Assembly (NCBI RefSeq): GCF_003336665.1
Contig: NZ_QPIJ01000034.1
Coordinates: 1-49,344 of the forward strand
Length of the DNA: 49,344 nucleotides
Source of the DNA: Vreelandella rituensis
Lineage (GTDB): Bacteria > Pseudomonadota > Gammaproteobacteria > Pseudomonadales > Halomonadaceae
Direction: 5' to 3'
In this document: piece after piece, positions 35,982-44,222 of the stretch
Layout: each line of letters begins with the position of its first letter
Position numbering within the stretch: the stretch's first letter is position 1
Notes under the pieces: generated by a model
Told to the model about the DNA's origin: nothing
Seen by the model: the letters and a program-made list of their open reading frames with translations, nothing else
Databases searched by the model: none
Program-made: the position numbers and the translations under genes

Positions 35982-36776
35982 TCAGTAGCTCTCATTGAGG
36001 ACCGCTTCCAGGAAGTGGCGACGCAACATCCGGTTCTGGAAGTCGTCCACGAAGCGGCTGTTGATGATGATGATGAACCGCTCGAAGGGTGCCTCGCTGT
36101 CGAGCTGTTCGATCCCGTCGACACTGTGGAATAGCCGGTCATCGCTCAGATGAAGGATATCACCCGGATTCAGGGTGATATCGACCAAGGGTTGCGTGCC
36201 AGCCTTGTCTGCGTAGAGGTGGTTTTCGGCGCCCGCCACGTTTTCCCGATTGATGACCAGAATGCTTAGGGCCTTGCAGCCATCGGCATGAATTCCCTGT
36301 CCCTGAAGGGGGTCGATGTTGCCTTCTCCGCGAACCCCGGTGATCTGCATCAAAATGGGTTCGTGCGCACCGATACTCCACAGCCTTGCCCAGGCGCGAA
36401 CGAAGGCCTTCACATCGGGGCGTACCATGAATTCCCGAGTCAGCGGATCATAGTACCGCAGGCGATCCGCCATGCTTTCCGCGTCGTTGAAGCCCCCCCC
36501 CTGGGCCATGGGGCATTGGCCCATATCCTCGACATCTCCCTGATCATTCAGGGCGAGCCATGACATCCGCTTCCATCGCTGGTTAACATAGGGATCGCGC
36601 GGCAGGTCAGCGGTAAACTCCTGCCAGGCGGTCAGATCGATTCGCTCCCGAATATCGGTTTTCGCCCAATCCTGATGCCTCAGCGCCTCAGTCACTCCCG
36701 GATTCCAATAATCGGCGAGTGAATCGGCAGGCATGGAGGTGAGGTCGAAACCGTGCTTGAGGGTATCGAGTTTCAT
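35982..36776 (-). CDS. 2-oxoglutarate/Fe(II) dioxygenase, amino-acid hydroxylase type
   Basis: The 264-aa protein fits the 2OG-Fe_Oxy_2 family (PF10014), which includes L-isoleucine dioxygenase and other free-amino-acid hydroxylases. The metal triad is visible as H and D in QGIHADGCK and the distal H in RLFHSVDGI, with an Arg for 2-oxoglutarate in FERFIIIINSRF. A GAGAATACC stretch precedes the ATG. It is followed by a strong terminator. The amino acid used cannot be told. Confidence 0.82.
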   Translation of the reverse strand: MKLDTLKHGFDLTSMPADSLADYWNPGVTEALRHQDWAKTDIRERIDLTAWQEFTADLPRDPYVNQRWKRMSWLALNDQGDVEDMGQCPMAQGGGFNDAESMADRLRYYDPLTREFMVRPDVKAFVRAWARLWSIGAHEPILMQITGVRGEGNIDPLQGQGIHADGCKALSILVINRENVAGAENHLYADKAGTQPLVDITLNPGDILHLSDDRLFHSVDGIEQLDSEAPFERFIIIINSRFVDDFQNRMLRRHFLEAVLNESY

Positions 36777-37041
36777 GTTGGTATTCTCCTGTTAACTGGG
36801 CGGAATTGCCCGGTGTTGCCGGTGTAAACACCGCGGTCAACAGGAGGAAAATGAAAAGGTTTGCAAGGATATGTCAAAGAAATGTACTAAAAAAGAGTGG
36901 TTTTTTTGAAAACAGGATCAGACCGTTGATGACGTATATGTATAGGCTATCTCCTACAAATAGGTATAGGATAATCACAACAAAGTGCATATTGTTGCCA
37001 TTATGATGGCTCTTGACAGTGTTTTTTCTTAAGTGGATCCC
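36777..37041. other. AT-rich divergent promoter region
   Basis: No gene is seen between the divergent oxygenase and PAS-GGDEF-EAL genes. The stretch 36840-37030 is AT-rich (TTTTTTGAAAAC, TATATGTATAGGCTATC) and should hold both promoters. GTAAACACCGCGG at about 36822-36834 contains the short inverted sequence CCGCGG. Confidence 0.4.
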
Positions 37042-38910
37042 ATGACTGCCAGCGATTCCCGACATCACAGAGATCCGGAACGCCTGAAGGAGAACCGCAG
37101 GGAGTTTTCCGGTGCGCTCGTGTTGAAGGTGTCAAAGACACCTTCAACTGATGGCATCGATTCGCATGATGTCGGCAGGGAAGAAGTCGAGTTAGTACGC
37201 CGCCAGTATCTGGAGAGTGAGCAGCGATTCCGCGCCCTGCTGGAGAGTCTGCCGAAGGTGGCGGTTCAGGGGTATGATCGCGATCGACGAGTGATTTACT
37301 GGAATGAGTGTAGCACTCGTCTCTATGGCTATACCGCTGAGGAAGCCCAGGGACAGTTACTGGAAGATCTGATCATTCCTGCCTTCATGCGTGACGGGGT
37401 GATCCAGGCGCATGGTGCCTGGATCAAAGAAGGGGTCGAAATACCCGCCGATGAACTCGAGCTCAAGCACAAAACCGGTGAACTGGTATCGGTCTTTTCG
37501 CAGCATCTGATGCTCAATGAGCATACCGACTCACCCTTGATGTTCTGCGTGGATGTCGATCTTTCCGACCAAAAGCGCGCCCACCGTGACCTGGAATTCG
37601 CCACCCGTTTCGACAGGCTCACCCATCTCCCTAATCGCCAGACCTTCGAGGTCGACCTAGACAGTCTGTTGGATTCCTGTCGACGCCAGGGCAATGGCCT
37701 GGCAACCATCTACCTGGACATCGATCACTTCGTCGAGATCAATGATGCCCTTGGCTATGATCAGGGCGATCGCCTGCTCATTGAGCTGACTCGGCGACTG
37801 AGAGAGTGCCAGCGAGTCACTGACCTGGTGTCCCGTGTCTCTAGCGATGAATTCGTGCTGGCCTTTCCCGGCGTCCAGTTGGACCCCGATGTCAGACGGG
37901 CCGTTCGTCATGTCCAGAATGTCTTTCGGGAACCTTTCGTCCTGGATGGTCGGGAGCGTCAGGTCACGGCCTGCCTGGGTGTGGCGTTCTTTCCCGAGAA
38001 TGGTGAATCGTCACGCGAATTGATTCGTAATGCCGATGTTGCCAAGAATCGTGCCAAACTGGATGGTCGGGGTGCTGTACGTTTCTTCCAACAGAAGCTC
38101 CATGATGAGCTGGTTCGCCAGCACTATCTCTCGGCGCGACTCGAGCAAGCACTGGATAACGGTGAATTCTCCCTCCACTACCAGCCCCAGGTCTCGGCGG
38201 CCAGTGGGCGAATAGAGAATCTCGAGGCCTTGATACGCTGGGAGCCTGCCGAGGGCCCGCCGATCTCGCCTGCCGAGTTTATCCCTCTGGCCGAGCGTTC
38301 CGGTGTGATCCATCGTCTGGGCGACTGGGTCATCGAAGAGGCTTGCCGCCAGCAGGTGGAATGGCGTGCCAAGGGATTTCATGAGCACCGCATCGACATC
38401 AATGTCTCGGGTCGTCAACTGGTGCGTCCCGATGCCCTAAAGAGCTTCGAGGACTCACTGCAGCGTCACGGCTTAGGTCCGCGGGATATCGGCATCGAAT
38501 TGACCGAGAATGTCCTGATCGAAGCCGACGAGACCGTCCTCGAGGATCTGCGGCGCCTCTATCATCGCGGTATTCGCATTGCTATCGACGACTTCGGGAC
38601 CGGTTATTCCTCCCTGAGCTATCTCAAGCACTTTCCAGTCACCGCCCTGAAGATCGATCGCTCCTTCATCCACGACGCCCCCACACAGCCGAAGGATAGG
38701 GCCATCATGGAGGGTGCCATCTTCATCGGTCATCGGTTGGGATTGGAGGTGGTGGCCGAGGGCGTCGAGAACGCCGAACAGTTGTCATTGCTTCGCGAAA
38801 TGCATTGCGACCTCGTCCAAGGGTTCTTCTTCTACCGTCCGATGCCTGCCAAGGAAATCGACCGCCTGCTGGGCGGTTTCGTGCCTAGTCACGAAGGGCT
38901 GTCGAGCTGA
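37042..38910 (+). CDS. PAS-GGDEF-EAL protein, probable c-di-GMP phosphodiesterase
   Basis: Domains in order: PAS at about residues 60-180 (VAVQGYDRDRRVIYWN), GGDEF at 190-345 and EAL at 360-610. The GGDEF signature is replaced by VSSDEFVL, so cyclase activity is unlikely. The EAL domain keeps its key residues: NLEALIRW, INVSGRQL, ELTENVLI, IDDFGTGYSS, LKIDRSF, AEGVEN and VQGFFF. It should hydrolyse c-di-GMP, with the PAS domain sensing a ligand or redox state. The frame is open from a GTG at 37033; the ATG at 37042 is as likely and neither has a strong ribosome binding site. No membrane helix is seen. Confidence 0.88.
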   Translation: MTASDSRHHRDPERLKENRREFSGALVLKVSKTPSTDGIDSHDVGREEVELVRRQYLESEQRFRALLESLPKVAVQGYDRDRRVIYWNECSTRLYGYTAEEAQGQLLEDLIIPAFMRDGVIQAHGAWIKEGVEIPADELELKHKTGELVSVFSQHLMLNEHTDSPLMFCVDVDLSDQKRAHRDLEFATRFDRLTHLPNRQTFEVDLDSLLDSCRRQGNGLATIYLDIDHFVEINDALGYDQGDRLLIELTRRLRECQRVTDLVSRVSSDEFVLAFPGVQLDPDVRRAVRHVQNVFREPFVLDGRERQVTACLGVAFFPENGESSRELIRNADVAKNRAKLDGRGAVRFFQQKLHDELVRQHYLSARLEQALDNGEFSLHYQPQVSAASGRIENLEALIRWEPAEGPPISPAEFIPLAERSGVIHRLGDWVIEEACRQQVEWRAKGFHEHRIDINVSGRQLVRPDALKSFEDSLQRHGLGPRDIGIELTENVLIEADETVLEDLRRLYHRGIRIAIDDFGTGYSSLSYLKHFPVTALKIDRSFIHDAPTQPKDRAIMEGAIFIGHRLGLEVVAEGVENAEQLSLLREMHCDLVQGFFFYRPMPAKEIDRLLGGFVPSHEGLSS

Positions 38911-38964
38911 GCCTCGTAGTGATTTGACGTACTATCCCCGGGGTTGCCATACCCTGGAGACCTT

Positions 38965-39465
38965 GTGAACGACCCCGATGCCCCTCGATCGCTGGGACTG
39001 ACCCTGTTGCGCCAAACCTTGCCCATGGCCATCGGTGTGCTGTCCCTCCTGGGCTTTCAGTTGGTCGACAGTGCCTTTATCGCACGCCTAGGAACGGCAC
39101 CCATGGCCGCCCAGTCATTCACCTTTCCGCTGTCCTTCCTAATTATCGGTATCCAGGTCGGTTTAGGCATCGCCATCGCCGCGCTGATTTCCCGTGCCCT
39201 CGGCGCCGGCGAGACCTCAAGGGCTCGCCGGCTAGGGAGTCTTGTCTTGATGGTCGGGACCCTGGCCATCGCCTGTCTGGTGCTGATGCTCTGGGCGATT
39301 CAGTCACCGGTCTTCACAAGGCTTGGCGCCGACGCCGACACCCGTGAGCTGATCCGTATCTATTGGGCACCCCAACTGTTGGCGGCCTGGCTGGGTGCCG
39401 TCCTCTATTTTGGCTACAGCCTCTTCCGAGCCCATGGAGACACTTGGCTGCCGGGCAAGCCTTAA
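38965..39465 (+). pseudogene. MATE-family efflux transporter, N-terminal third only
   Basis: From the GTG at 38965 the product reads LGLTLLRQTLPMAIGVLSLL, GFQLVDSAFIARLGTAPMAA and VGLGIAIAALISRALGAGE, i.e. the first helices of a NorM/MATE drug-sodium antiporter. It stops after 166 codons, at the point (GDTWLPG) where relatives continue for about 280 more residues. The following sequence is unrelated and leads into an integrase tail, so the gene was cut by a mobile-element event. Confidence 0.8.
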
Positions 39466-39574
39466 ACTGATGCCGAGAAAAAACACCACGCCAGCGGCGC
39501 TATCAGCGTCAGTTGGCCAAATATGCTGGACTGGGCAAGATCCTGCACCAGGTGGGCATTGAACAGCGCTCAGC

Positions 39575-39721
39575 TGAAGTGGAAGAACGACGCCATATCG
39601 GACGAAAAACTTGAGAGCGGTGCAACTGCTCTTGGGTCACACGAAGCTGGAGAGCACCGTCAGATATCTTGGGATAGAGGTAGACGATGCTTTGGAAATG
39701 GCAGAGCAGACGGAAGTTTGA
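39575..39721 (+). pseudogene. Tyrosine recombinase (integrase) C-terminal tail
   Basis: The frame RTKNLRAVQLLLGHTKLEST VRYLGIEVDDALEMAEQTEV ends at a TGA at 39719-39721. It carries the LLGHTKLESTVRYLG box with the H and Y of the tyrosine recombinase active site. Everything upstream is missing. The remnant marks the right side of the event that cut the MATE gene. Confidence 0.82.
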
Positions 39722-39825
39722 TGTGGAAAAACGACGGCCTAGCATAGACCGTCGTTATCCGGCCAAGAGCGGACGTTCGTGAGCCCTGATGTAAAAGAAA
39801 CCTTCGTTTTCTTTACAGGGTGCTT
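39722..39825 (+). repeat. Hairpin and short repeat motif before the DapA-family gene
   Basis: AACGACGG / CCGTCGTT form a hairpin at 39730-39756. Then GGCCAAGAGCGGACGTT and GTGAGCCCTGATGTAAAAG followed by the inverted sequence around CCTTCG to TTTTCTTTACAG occupy 39761-39821. The same block recurs directly behind repeat copy B. Nothing else is seen up to the gene at 40010. Confidence 0.7.
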
Positions 39826-40009
39826 CAAACTGATAGTCATGCCAAGGTCGGGTGGAAAGTTACTCCGCAGAGGCCACGGTGGAGCTACGGGCCGCTGGCA
39901 AAACGTGAGAGCCGAAAGCATAAGGGGCGCAACGTATCCTGCCCTTCTTTCCCTCCCATCGGGATTCAGCTCATGCTGATAGCTTTCCAAAAAAAACAGG
40001 GACCCCATA

Positions 40010-40903
40010 ATGTTCACAGGACTCAGTGCTTTCCCACTAACCCCAGTCAAGCAAGATGGCATCGATGAGGTCGCATTCATTCGCCTGGTTGAGCGGCTGG
40101 TAATCGCAGGGGTCGACTCTATCGGTGTCCTCGGATCGACCGGGAATTACGCCTATCTTTCGCGTGCAGAGCGTGCACGTGCTGCACAGCTAGCTGTGGA
40201 TCACGCCGGGACTGTACCGGTAATCATCGGCATCAGCGCGCTGCGCACGAGGGACATATTGACTCTGGCCGAGGATGCTCAGGCAGCAGGGGCACACGGC
40301 GTCTTGCTGGCACCCATGTCGTACCAGGCGCTCTCCGAAGATGAGGTCTACGGGCTCTACGAAACTGTTTCTGCCCATCTTTCTGTACCACTGTGCGTCT
40401 ACGACAACCCTGGGACCACCCATTTCACTTTTACCGATGATCTCCATGGGCGCATTGCTGCACTACCGAAGGTTGCCTCTATCAAGATTCCAGGTGTTCC
40501 AGAGACCCCCGTCGCTGCAAAGGAGCGTGTCAAACGCCTGAAGGCTGTTATACCGCCGCATGTGACTGTCGGCGTTAGCGGTGACGCCATGGCAGCAACG
40601 GGACTGAATGCCGGATGCGACGCCTGGTATTCGGTGATTGGAGGATTGTTTCCAGCGACCGCCCTAGCTATCACGCGTGCCGCTCAGGCCGGAGAAGGAA
40701 TCCAAGCTCAGCGTCTCTCTGATCAGCTACGGCCATTGTGGGAACTGTTCAGCAAGCATGGAGGCAGCCTGCGCGTGGTAGCCAGTGCTGCGGAGCTTCT
40801 GAGGCTCGTCGATGCCCCCTGTCTTCCATTACCTCTCAAAGCGCTGGAGGACGAGGACCGACGTATGCTTGCTACGGTGCTGGATGAGCTGACGCCATCC
40901 TGA
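40010..40903 (+). CDS. Dihydrodipicolinate synthase-family (DapA/NanA-like) aldolase
   Basis: The 297-aa TIM-barrel protein has the family landmarks: FTGLSAFPLTPV at the start, GVLGSTGNYAYLSRAER near 40-56, the catalytic Tyr in CVYDNPGTT near 131 and the Schiff-base Lys in ASIKIPGV near 158. The usual Glu of GxTGE is Asn here, so the substrate may differ from that of DapA. It is a lone gene between repeat blocks, and its role is unknown. The ATG at 40010 has no strong ribosome binding site. Confidence 0.85.
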   Translation: MFTGLSAFPLTPVKQDGIDEVAFIRLVERLVIAGVDSIGVLGSTGNYAYLSRAERARAAQLAVDHAGTVPVIIGISALRTRDILTLAEDAQAAGAHGVLLAPMSYQALSEDEVYGLYETVSAHLSVPLCVYDNPGTTHFTFTDDLHGRIAALPKVASIKIPGVPETPVAAKERVKRLKAVIPPHVTVGVSGDAMAATGLNAGCDAWYSVIGGLFPATALAITRAAQAGEGIQAQRLSDQLRPLWELFSKHGGSLRVVASAAELLRLVDAPCLPLPLKALEDEDRRMLATVLDELTPS

Positions 40904-40921
40904 TCAGAATATGCACCTTTC

Positions 40922-41039
40922 CTGTACGTAGAAAACTTTACGCAATTTCTTTACACAAAACCGCCCCTCCAGGGCCTCTTGGAGGGGCGGTTTTGTGTAA
41001 AGAAAACGACCGTTTTATATGCCTGCCGGTAACGGCCAA
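40922..41039 (+). repeat. Repeat element copy B, 118 bp
   Basis: It begins CTGTACGTAGAAAACTTTAC and ends GCCTGCCGGTAACGGCCAA. Its centre (40946-41005) is a perfect inverted repeat with 26-base arms and an 8-base loop: TTTCTTTACAC at the outside and a GC-rich CCGCCCCTCC core with flanking AAAA/TTTT, as in a bidirectional terminator. It is identical over all 118 bp to copy C 917 bp away. It follows the DapA-family gene by 18 bp. Confidence 0.9.
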
Positions 41040-41095
41040 GAGCGGACGTTTAGTGAGCCCTGATGTAAAAGAAATCTTGGTTTTCTTTACAGAAT
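41037..41095 (+). repeat. Short repeat motif behind copy B
   Basis: GAGCGGACGTTTAGTGAGCC, then CTGATGTAAAAGAAA and TTTTCTTTACAG around CTTGG, repeats the block at 39761-39821 with few differences. The inverted TGTAAA/TTTACA halves match the outer ends of the long repeat. A third, weaker version (GTAAAAAACCTTCG then TTTACATG) lies at 30666-30691. Confidence 0.75.
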
Positions 41096-41165
41096 GGCCG
41101 CATCTTGTAGCCGATGCCAGAGCCGCACCCAAGCATTTCTACAGAAGGGAAGGAGCATCTCTACA

Positions 41166-41193
41166 TTGCAAATCATACAAAATTTTATATAAT
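41166..41193 (+). promoter_or_regulatory. Promoter of the higBA operon, probably leaderless
   Basis: TTGCAA (41166-41171) and TATAAT (41188-41193) are 16 bp apart. The start codon of higB at 41200 lies 7 bp after the -10 box, where transcription would begin. No Shine-Dalgarno precedes the ATG. A leaderless message is therefore expected. Confidence 0.6.
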
Positions 41194-41199
41194 TGCGGC

Positions 41200-41545
41200 A
41201 TGTCAGAACACAACCCCCTAAATTTCCGAGGTAGCGCCCTCACCGATCTCCGAGCTTTCCCGGCGACAGTCCGACAGTCCGACAGTAAGTGGGATACCAG
41301 CTCGACAAGGTGCAACGGGGGCTAGAGCCGAAAGACTGGAAGCCAATGGCTACGTTGGTCAAGGCGTGCGGGAAATTCGTATCAGAGACGCTAACGGGGC
41401 GTTTCGGGTGATTTATGTGGCCAAGCTCGCTGAGACTGTCTATGTCCTGCATTGCTTCCAGAAGAAAACTCAGAAGACGAGTAAGGCCGATCTCGACCTG
41501 GTCGAAGCCAGGTACCGTGCTTTGCTAAGCGAGGTGAAACGATGA
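41200..41545 (+). pseudogene. higB: HigB-family (RelE-like, gp49) toxin, frameshifted
   Basis: Pieces of a normal HigB lie in successive frames: MSEHNPLNFRGSALTDLRAF, then GYQLDKVQRGLEPKDWKPM, then GVREIRIRDANGAFRVIYVA and YVLHCFQKKTQKTSKADLDL. The first break is at about 41268-41291, where the 8-bp unit ACAGTCCG is repeated in tandem; the second is near 41352. The mRNA-interferase cannot be made. Its stop overlaps the higA start (ATGA). Confidence 0.85.
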
Positions 41546-41823
41546 GTAATGAGACGTTCGACAGCGTGTGGGACGCCATCGAGGACACTGCCGCCGAAGC
41601 GGAAAACATGAAGCTTCGCTCCGGTCTGATGATGGCCCTTGAACAGCACATTAACCGTCAGGGCTGGACCCAGGGCGAAGCCGCTAAGCGGCTGGGCGTC
41701 ACTCAACCCAGGGTGTCCGATCTGATGCGTGGCAAAATCCACCTGTTTGGTCTCGATACGCTGGTGAACATGGTGGTAGCAGCGGGGCTACATGTCGAAA
41801 TGCGCGTACTAGATGCCGCGTAA
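41542..41823 (+). CDS. higA: HigA-family XRE antitoxin
   Basis: The 93-aa protein has a helix-turn-helix (WTQGEAAKRLGVTQPRVSDL, then MRGKIHLFGLDTLVNMV) in the position usual for HigA antitoxins of the gp49-type pair. It is intact although its toxin is broken, so it may persist as a free antitoxin and operon repressor. Repeat copy C starts 15 bp after its stop. Confidence 0.88.
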   Translation: MSNETFDSVWDAIEDTAAEAENMKLRSGLMMALEQHINRQGWTQGEAAKRLGVTQPRVSDLMRGKIHLFGLDTLVNMVVAAGLHVEMRVLDAA

Positions 41824-41838
41824 GAAAACCTACCTTTT

Positions 41839-41956
41839 CTGTACGTAGAAAACTTTACGCAATTTCTTTACACAAAACCGCCCCTCCAGGGCCTCTTGGA
41901 GGGGCGGTTTTGTGTAAAGAAAACGACCGTTTTATATGCCTGCCGGTAACGGCCAA
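41839..41956 (+). repeat. Repeat element copy C, 118 bp
   Basis: It is identical to copy B, including the 60-base inverted repeat (here 41863-41922). Sequence similarity extends a few bases to the left (ACCTTTTC) and stops abruptly at GGCCAA on the right, where unrelated AT-rich DNA begins. Copies B and C thus bracket higBA as direct repeats. Confidence 0.9.
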
Positions 41957-42087
41957 TAGAAGACTTTCAGATCTTTCGCGTATACGCCTAAATATTTTTA
42001 TTAAATCAAATAACCCACTAATCACTATCTCATCTAATTCTTTCGTAGACGATTTCACATCACTGTAACGATGCTGGTAAGAGTAAA

Positions 42088-42117
42088 GCCCCCAGCGCTT
42101 CGGAGAGCGCTAGGGGC
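42088..42117 (-). terminator. Terminator of the metal-island operon
   Basis: On the minus strand GCCCCTAGCGCT and AGCGCTGGGGGC pair with one mismatch around a 6-base loop and are followed by TTTACT. It lies just after the stop of the anchor-protein gene. The stretch 41957-42087 has no gene. Confidence 0.75.
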
Positions 42118-42124
42118 CAATGCT

Positions 42125-42922
42125 TTAGAGAGCTTTATTCAACTCCCCATAGTCTCCCCCCACACGCAACAACACGGTTACGTCGTTGTCATTGCGATTG
42201 CGAAAGAACCAACCATGGTTGCCGGTGAAGGCGGCTTCCAATTCACCTTCATCTTCGGGCACACCGCGGCCCTTCTCGTAGCTGATCGAGTTGCCGTTGC
42301 CGTCACCGTGGGTGTCGAAGTTGATCGCCCCCCCGTCAGACGACCAGGCGAACGTCGCGACGGAGCCTTCCTCCATGGTCAGCTTGTACTCGGTGCCTTC
42401 GCCCGGGGTCAGGGTAAAGCTCACCTCATCACGCCACGCAGTCACCGCCTCGTTCGCTTCCGAGGTCTGTTCCTGGGAGGAGAAAGCATCCGCTACCGCT
42501 TGGCTGGCCTCGGGTTGTGGCTCATTCTGGGCCGGCGCGGAAGAGGCCAGCGGGTCAGCCTCGCCGCTTGAGCCGATTGCCGGCTGCTCGGATGTTGTTT
42601 CAGGGGCGGTGTCGGCGATGGCCTGGCTCTTTGCTGAGGCCGGAGCCTCCTGCTCCGTGACGGCTGGCGAAGCCTCGTCCGGGGCAGCCTGTGTCGCCGC
42701 TTGGTCGAGTTCGGCCTCTTCGGCCAACTGCTGCTTGATTTCCCCCATCTCGGTCAGGCCCAGCAGGCGTCCCGCGCCGGTGGGATCGATGGCGTACTCC
42801 GCCGGCAGCACCACGGTTACCAGCAGGACGGCGGCCACCACGGCCGCCAGCAGGGTGGAACGGATCAGCTTCCTGTTAGAGGGAAGCTCGGCACGGGTGG
42901 GTAGATTAGTGTTGTACATCAT
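42125..42922 (-). CDS. Transmembrane anchor protein of a HupE-linked locus
   Basis: The 265-aa protein has one N-terminal membrane helix (STLLAAVVAAVLLVTVVLP at about 27-45). A long Ala/Glu/Pro-rich linker (about 85-155) follows, then a folded C-terminal domain (SFTLTPGEGTEYKLTMEEGS to FTGNHGWFFRNRND) expected in the periplasm. Proteins of this kind are often annotated as transmembrane anchor and occur beside HupE/UreJ genes. The function is unknown. It starts 12 bp after the HupE gene. Confidence 0.7.
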   Translation of the reverse strand: MMYNTNLPTRAELPSNRKLIRSTLLAAVVAAVLLVTVVLPAEYAIDPTGAGRLLGLTEMGEIKQQLAEEAELDQAATQAAPDEASPAVTEQEAPASAKSQAIADTAPETTSEQPAIGSSGEADPLASSAPAQNEPQPEASQAVADAFSSQEQTSEANEAVTAWRDEVSFTLTPGEGTEYKLTMEEGSVATFAWSSDGGAINFDTHGDGNGNSISYEKGRGVPEDEGELEAAFTGNHGWFFRNRNDNDVTVLLRVGGDYGELNKAL

Positions 42923-42934
42923 GGACTCCCTAAA

Positions 42935-43669
42935 TCAGGCGACGAAATAGCCGGTGAGCTGGTAACCGACCAGCATGAAACCGGCGCACATCATGGCGAC
43001 GTTGGCGGTGTAGGCGTGACGCAGGAATCCGGCGGTACGACGCCAAAAGCCCATAACGATGAGGATGGCACTCAAGGCCAGCAGTTGACCGACCTCTACC
43101 CCGACGTTGAACGCCAGCAGGTTGGGCAGCAAACCATCCGACGCGATCTCATATTCGAGGATCTTGCTCGACAGGCCAAAGCCGTGAAACAACCCAAAGA
43201 CCAGCGTTGCCGCCTTGGTATTGGGCTGAACGCCGAACCAGCGCTGGTAGGCGCCTATATTGTCCAGCGCCTTGTAGACGACGGAGAGCCCGATGATGGC
43301 ATCGATCAGGTAGCTATTGATGCCGATGTTGAAGTACACCCCCAGCAGCATGGTCGTGGAGTGACCGATAGCGAAGAGGCTGACGTAGAGGGCGATGTGC
43401 TGCATCCGGTAGAGGAAGAAGATCACCCCCAGCAGAAACAGGATGTGGTCGTATCCGGTCACCATGTGCTTGGCGCCCAGGTAGACGAACGAGATCAGGT
43501 GAGCGCCATAGATTTCCTGGATATAGCCCTTGTCGCCTTCGGCAACGGCATGGGCCAAGGCATCACCGCTGGCTCCCAGGAGCAACACCAGCAGCGTGAG
43601 CAGGGTCAGGGCATGACGTCGGGCCTTGTCAGGCAAGCCGAGCGCCTCCCCCATTGGGGATGGAAACAT
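42935..43669 (-). CDS. HupE/UreJ-family metal permease
   Basis: The 244-aa protein has an N-terminal leader helix and about six further membrane helices. The HupE/UreJ signature is seen in YLGAKHMVTGYDHILFLLGV, FAIGHSTTMLLG and FGLFHGFGLSSK, which carry the conserved His and Asp residues thought to bind Ni or Co. GGAGG precedes the ATG. Family members import nickel or cobalt. It lies between the His-rich exported protein and the anchor protein on the same strand. Confidence 0.85.
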   Translation of the reverse strand: MFPSPMGEALGLPDKARRHALTLLTLLVLLLGASGDALAHAVAEGDKGYIQEIYGAHLISFVYLGAKHMVTGYDHILFLLGVIFFLYRMQHIALYVSLFAIGHSTTMLLGVYFNIGINSYLIDAIIGLSVVYKALDNIGAYQRWFGVQPNTKAATLVFGLFHGFGLSSKILEYEIASDGLLPNLLAFNVGVEVGQLLALSAILIVMGFWRRTAGFLRHAYTANVAMMCAGFMLVGYQLTGYFVA

Positions 43670-43721
43670 GAAACCTCCACGGGTCTGTCATGGGTATCGG
43701 CCGTCCGGCGGACGGCCCCGG

Positions 43722-44090
43722 TCATCCAGCGATGGCCGGCCGTGGGGGGCGTTCCAGGCGATAGACGCGGCGCAGCGGCACGCCGTGCCGGGCACCGATG
43801 CGTAGGGCGTCACGGAGGCGCGGTGCCAAGCTCATACCTGTCGCCAAGCGATCCGCCGTCTCGTGGAAGTGGCTGCCACTTTCATGATGAAGGTGGCGAC
43901 CATCCCCGTGGTCATGGGCATGAGAGTGCCCATGCCGGTCGGCTTTTGCCTCCTGGTGCACCGCCTCAATCGCTGCTGCGCTCAGCGGCCCATGGGCACG
44001 CGCCTCGCCGGCACTGGTCAGGACCAGGCCCGGGACGATGAGCAGCAGCAGGATCAGGTAACCGAGGCGATGGCGCAGCCGGTGGAGCAT
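43722..44090 (-). CDS. His-rich exported protein, probable metal binder
   Basis: The ATG at 44090 gives a 122-aa protein with a signal peptide (LGYLILLLLIVPGLVLTSAG, cleavage near ARA). A His cluster follows at about 45-75 (DRHGHSHAHDHGDGRHLHHE, then HFHE) and an Arg-rich C-terminus. Such His clusters bind Ni, Co or Zn in the periplasm. It might be CzcI-like, but no family is certain. It is the first gene of the HupE operon and divergent from the CsoR-type repressor. Confidence 0.7.
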   Translation of the reverse strand: MLHRLRHRLGYLILLLLIVPGLVLTSAGEARAHGPLSAAAIEAVHQEAKADRHGHSHAHDHGDGRHLHHESGSHFHETADRLATGMSLAPRLRDALRIGARHGVPLRRVYRLERPPRPAIAG

Positions 44091-44222
44091 GGAAAACCAC
44101 TCAGGATGACAGGATAAATCGAGGACGCAGGTGCCAGGACCGCAACGCGCGGCATTGGCACGCTGCCGGCAAGAGCTTAACATCCTCTCCAGGGGCATAG
44201 GAACCACAACAGGGAGCTGAAG

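Noticed and set aside
40922..41956. Integron attC sites
   Set aside because: Size and cassette layout fit, but the GTTRRRY / RYYYAAC core sites are not found at the repeat ends and no integron integrase is in the window; the only tyrosine recombinase is a generic integrase tail.
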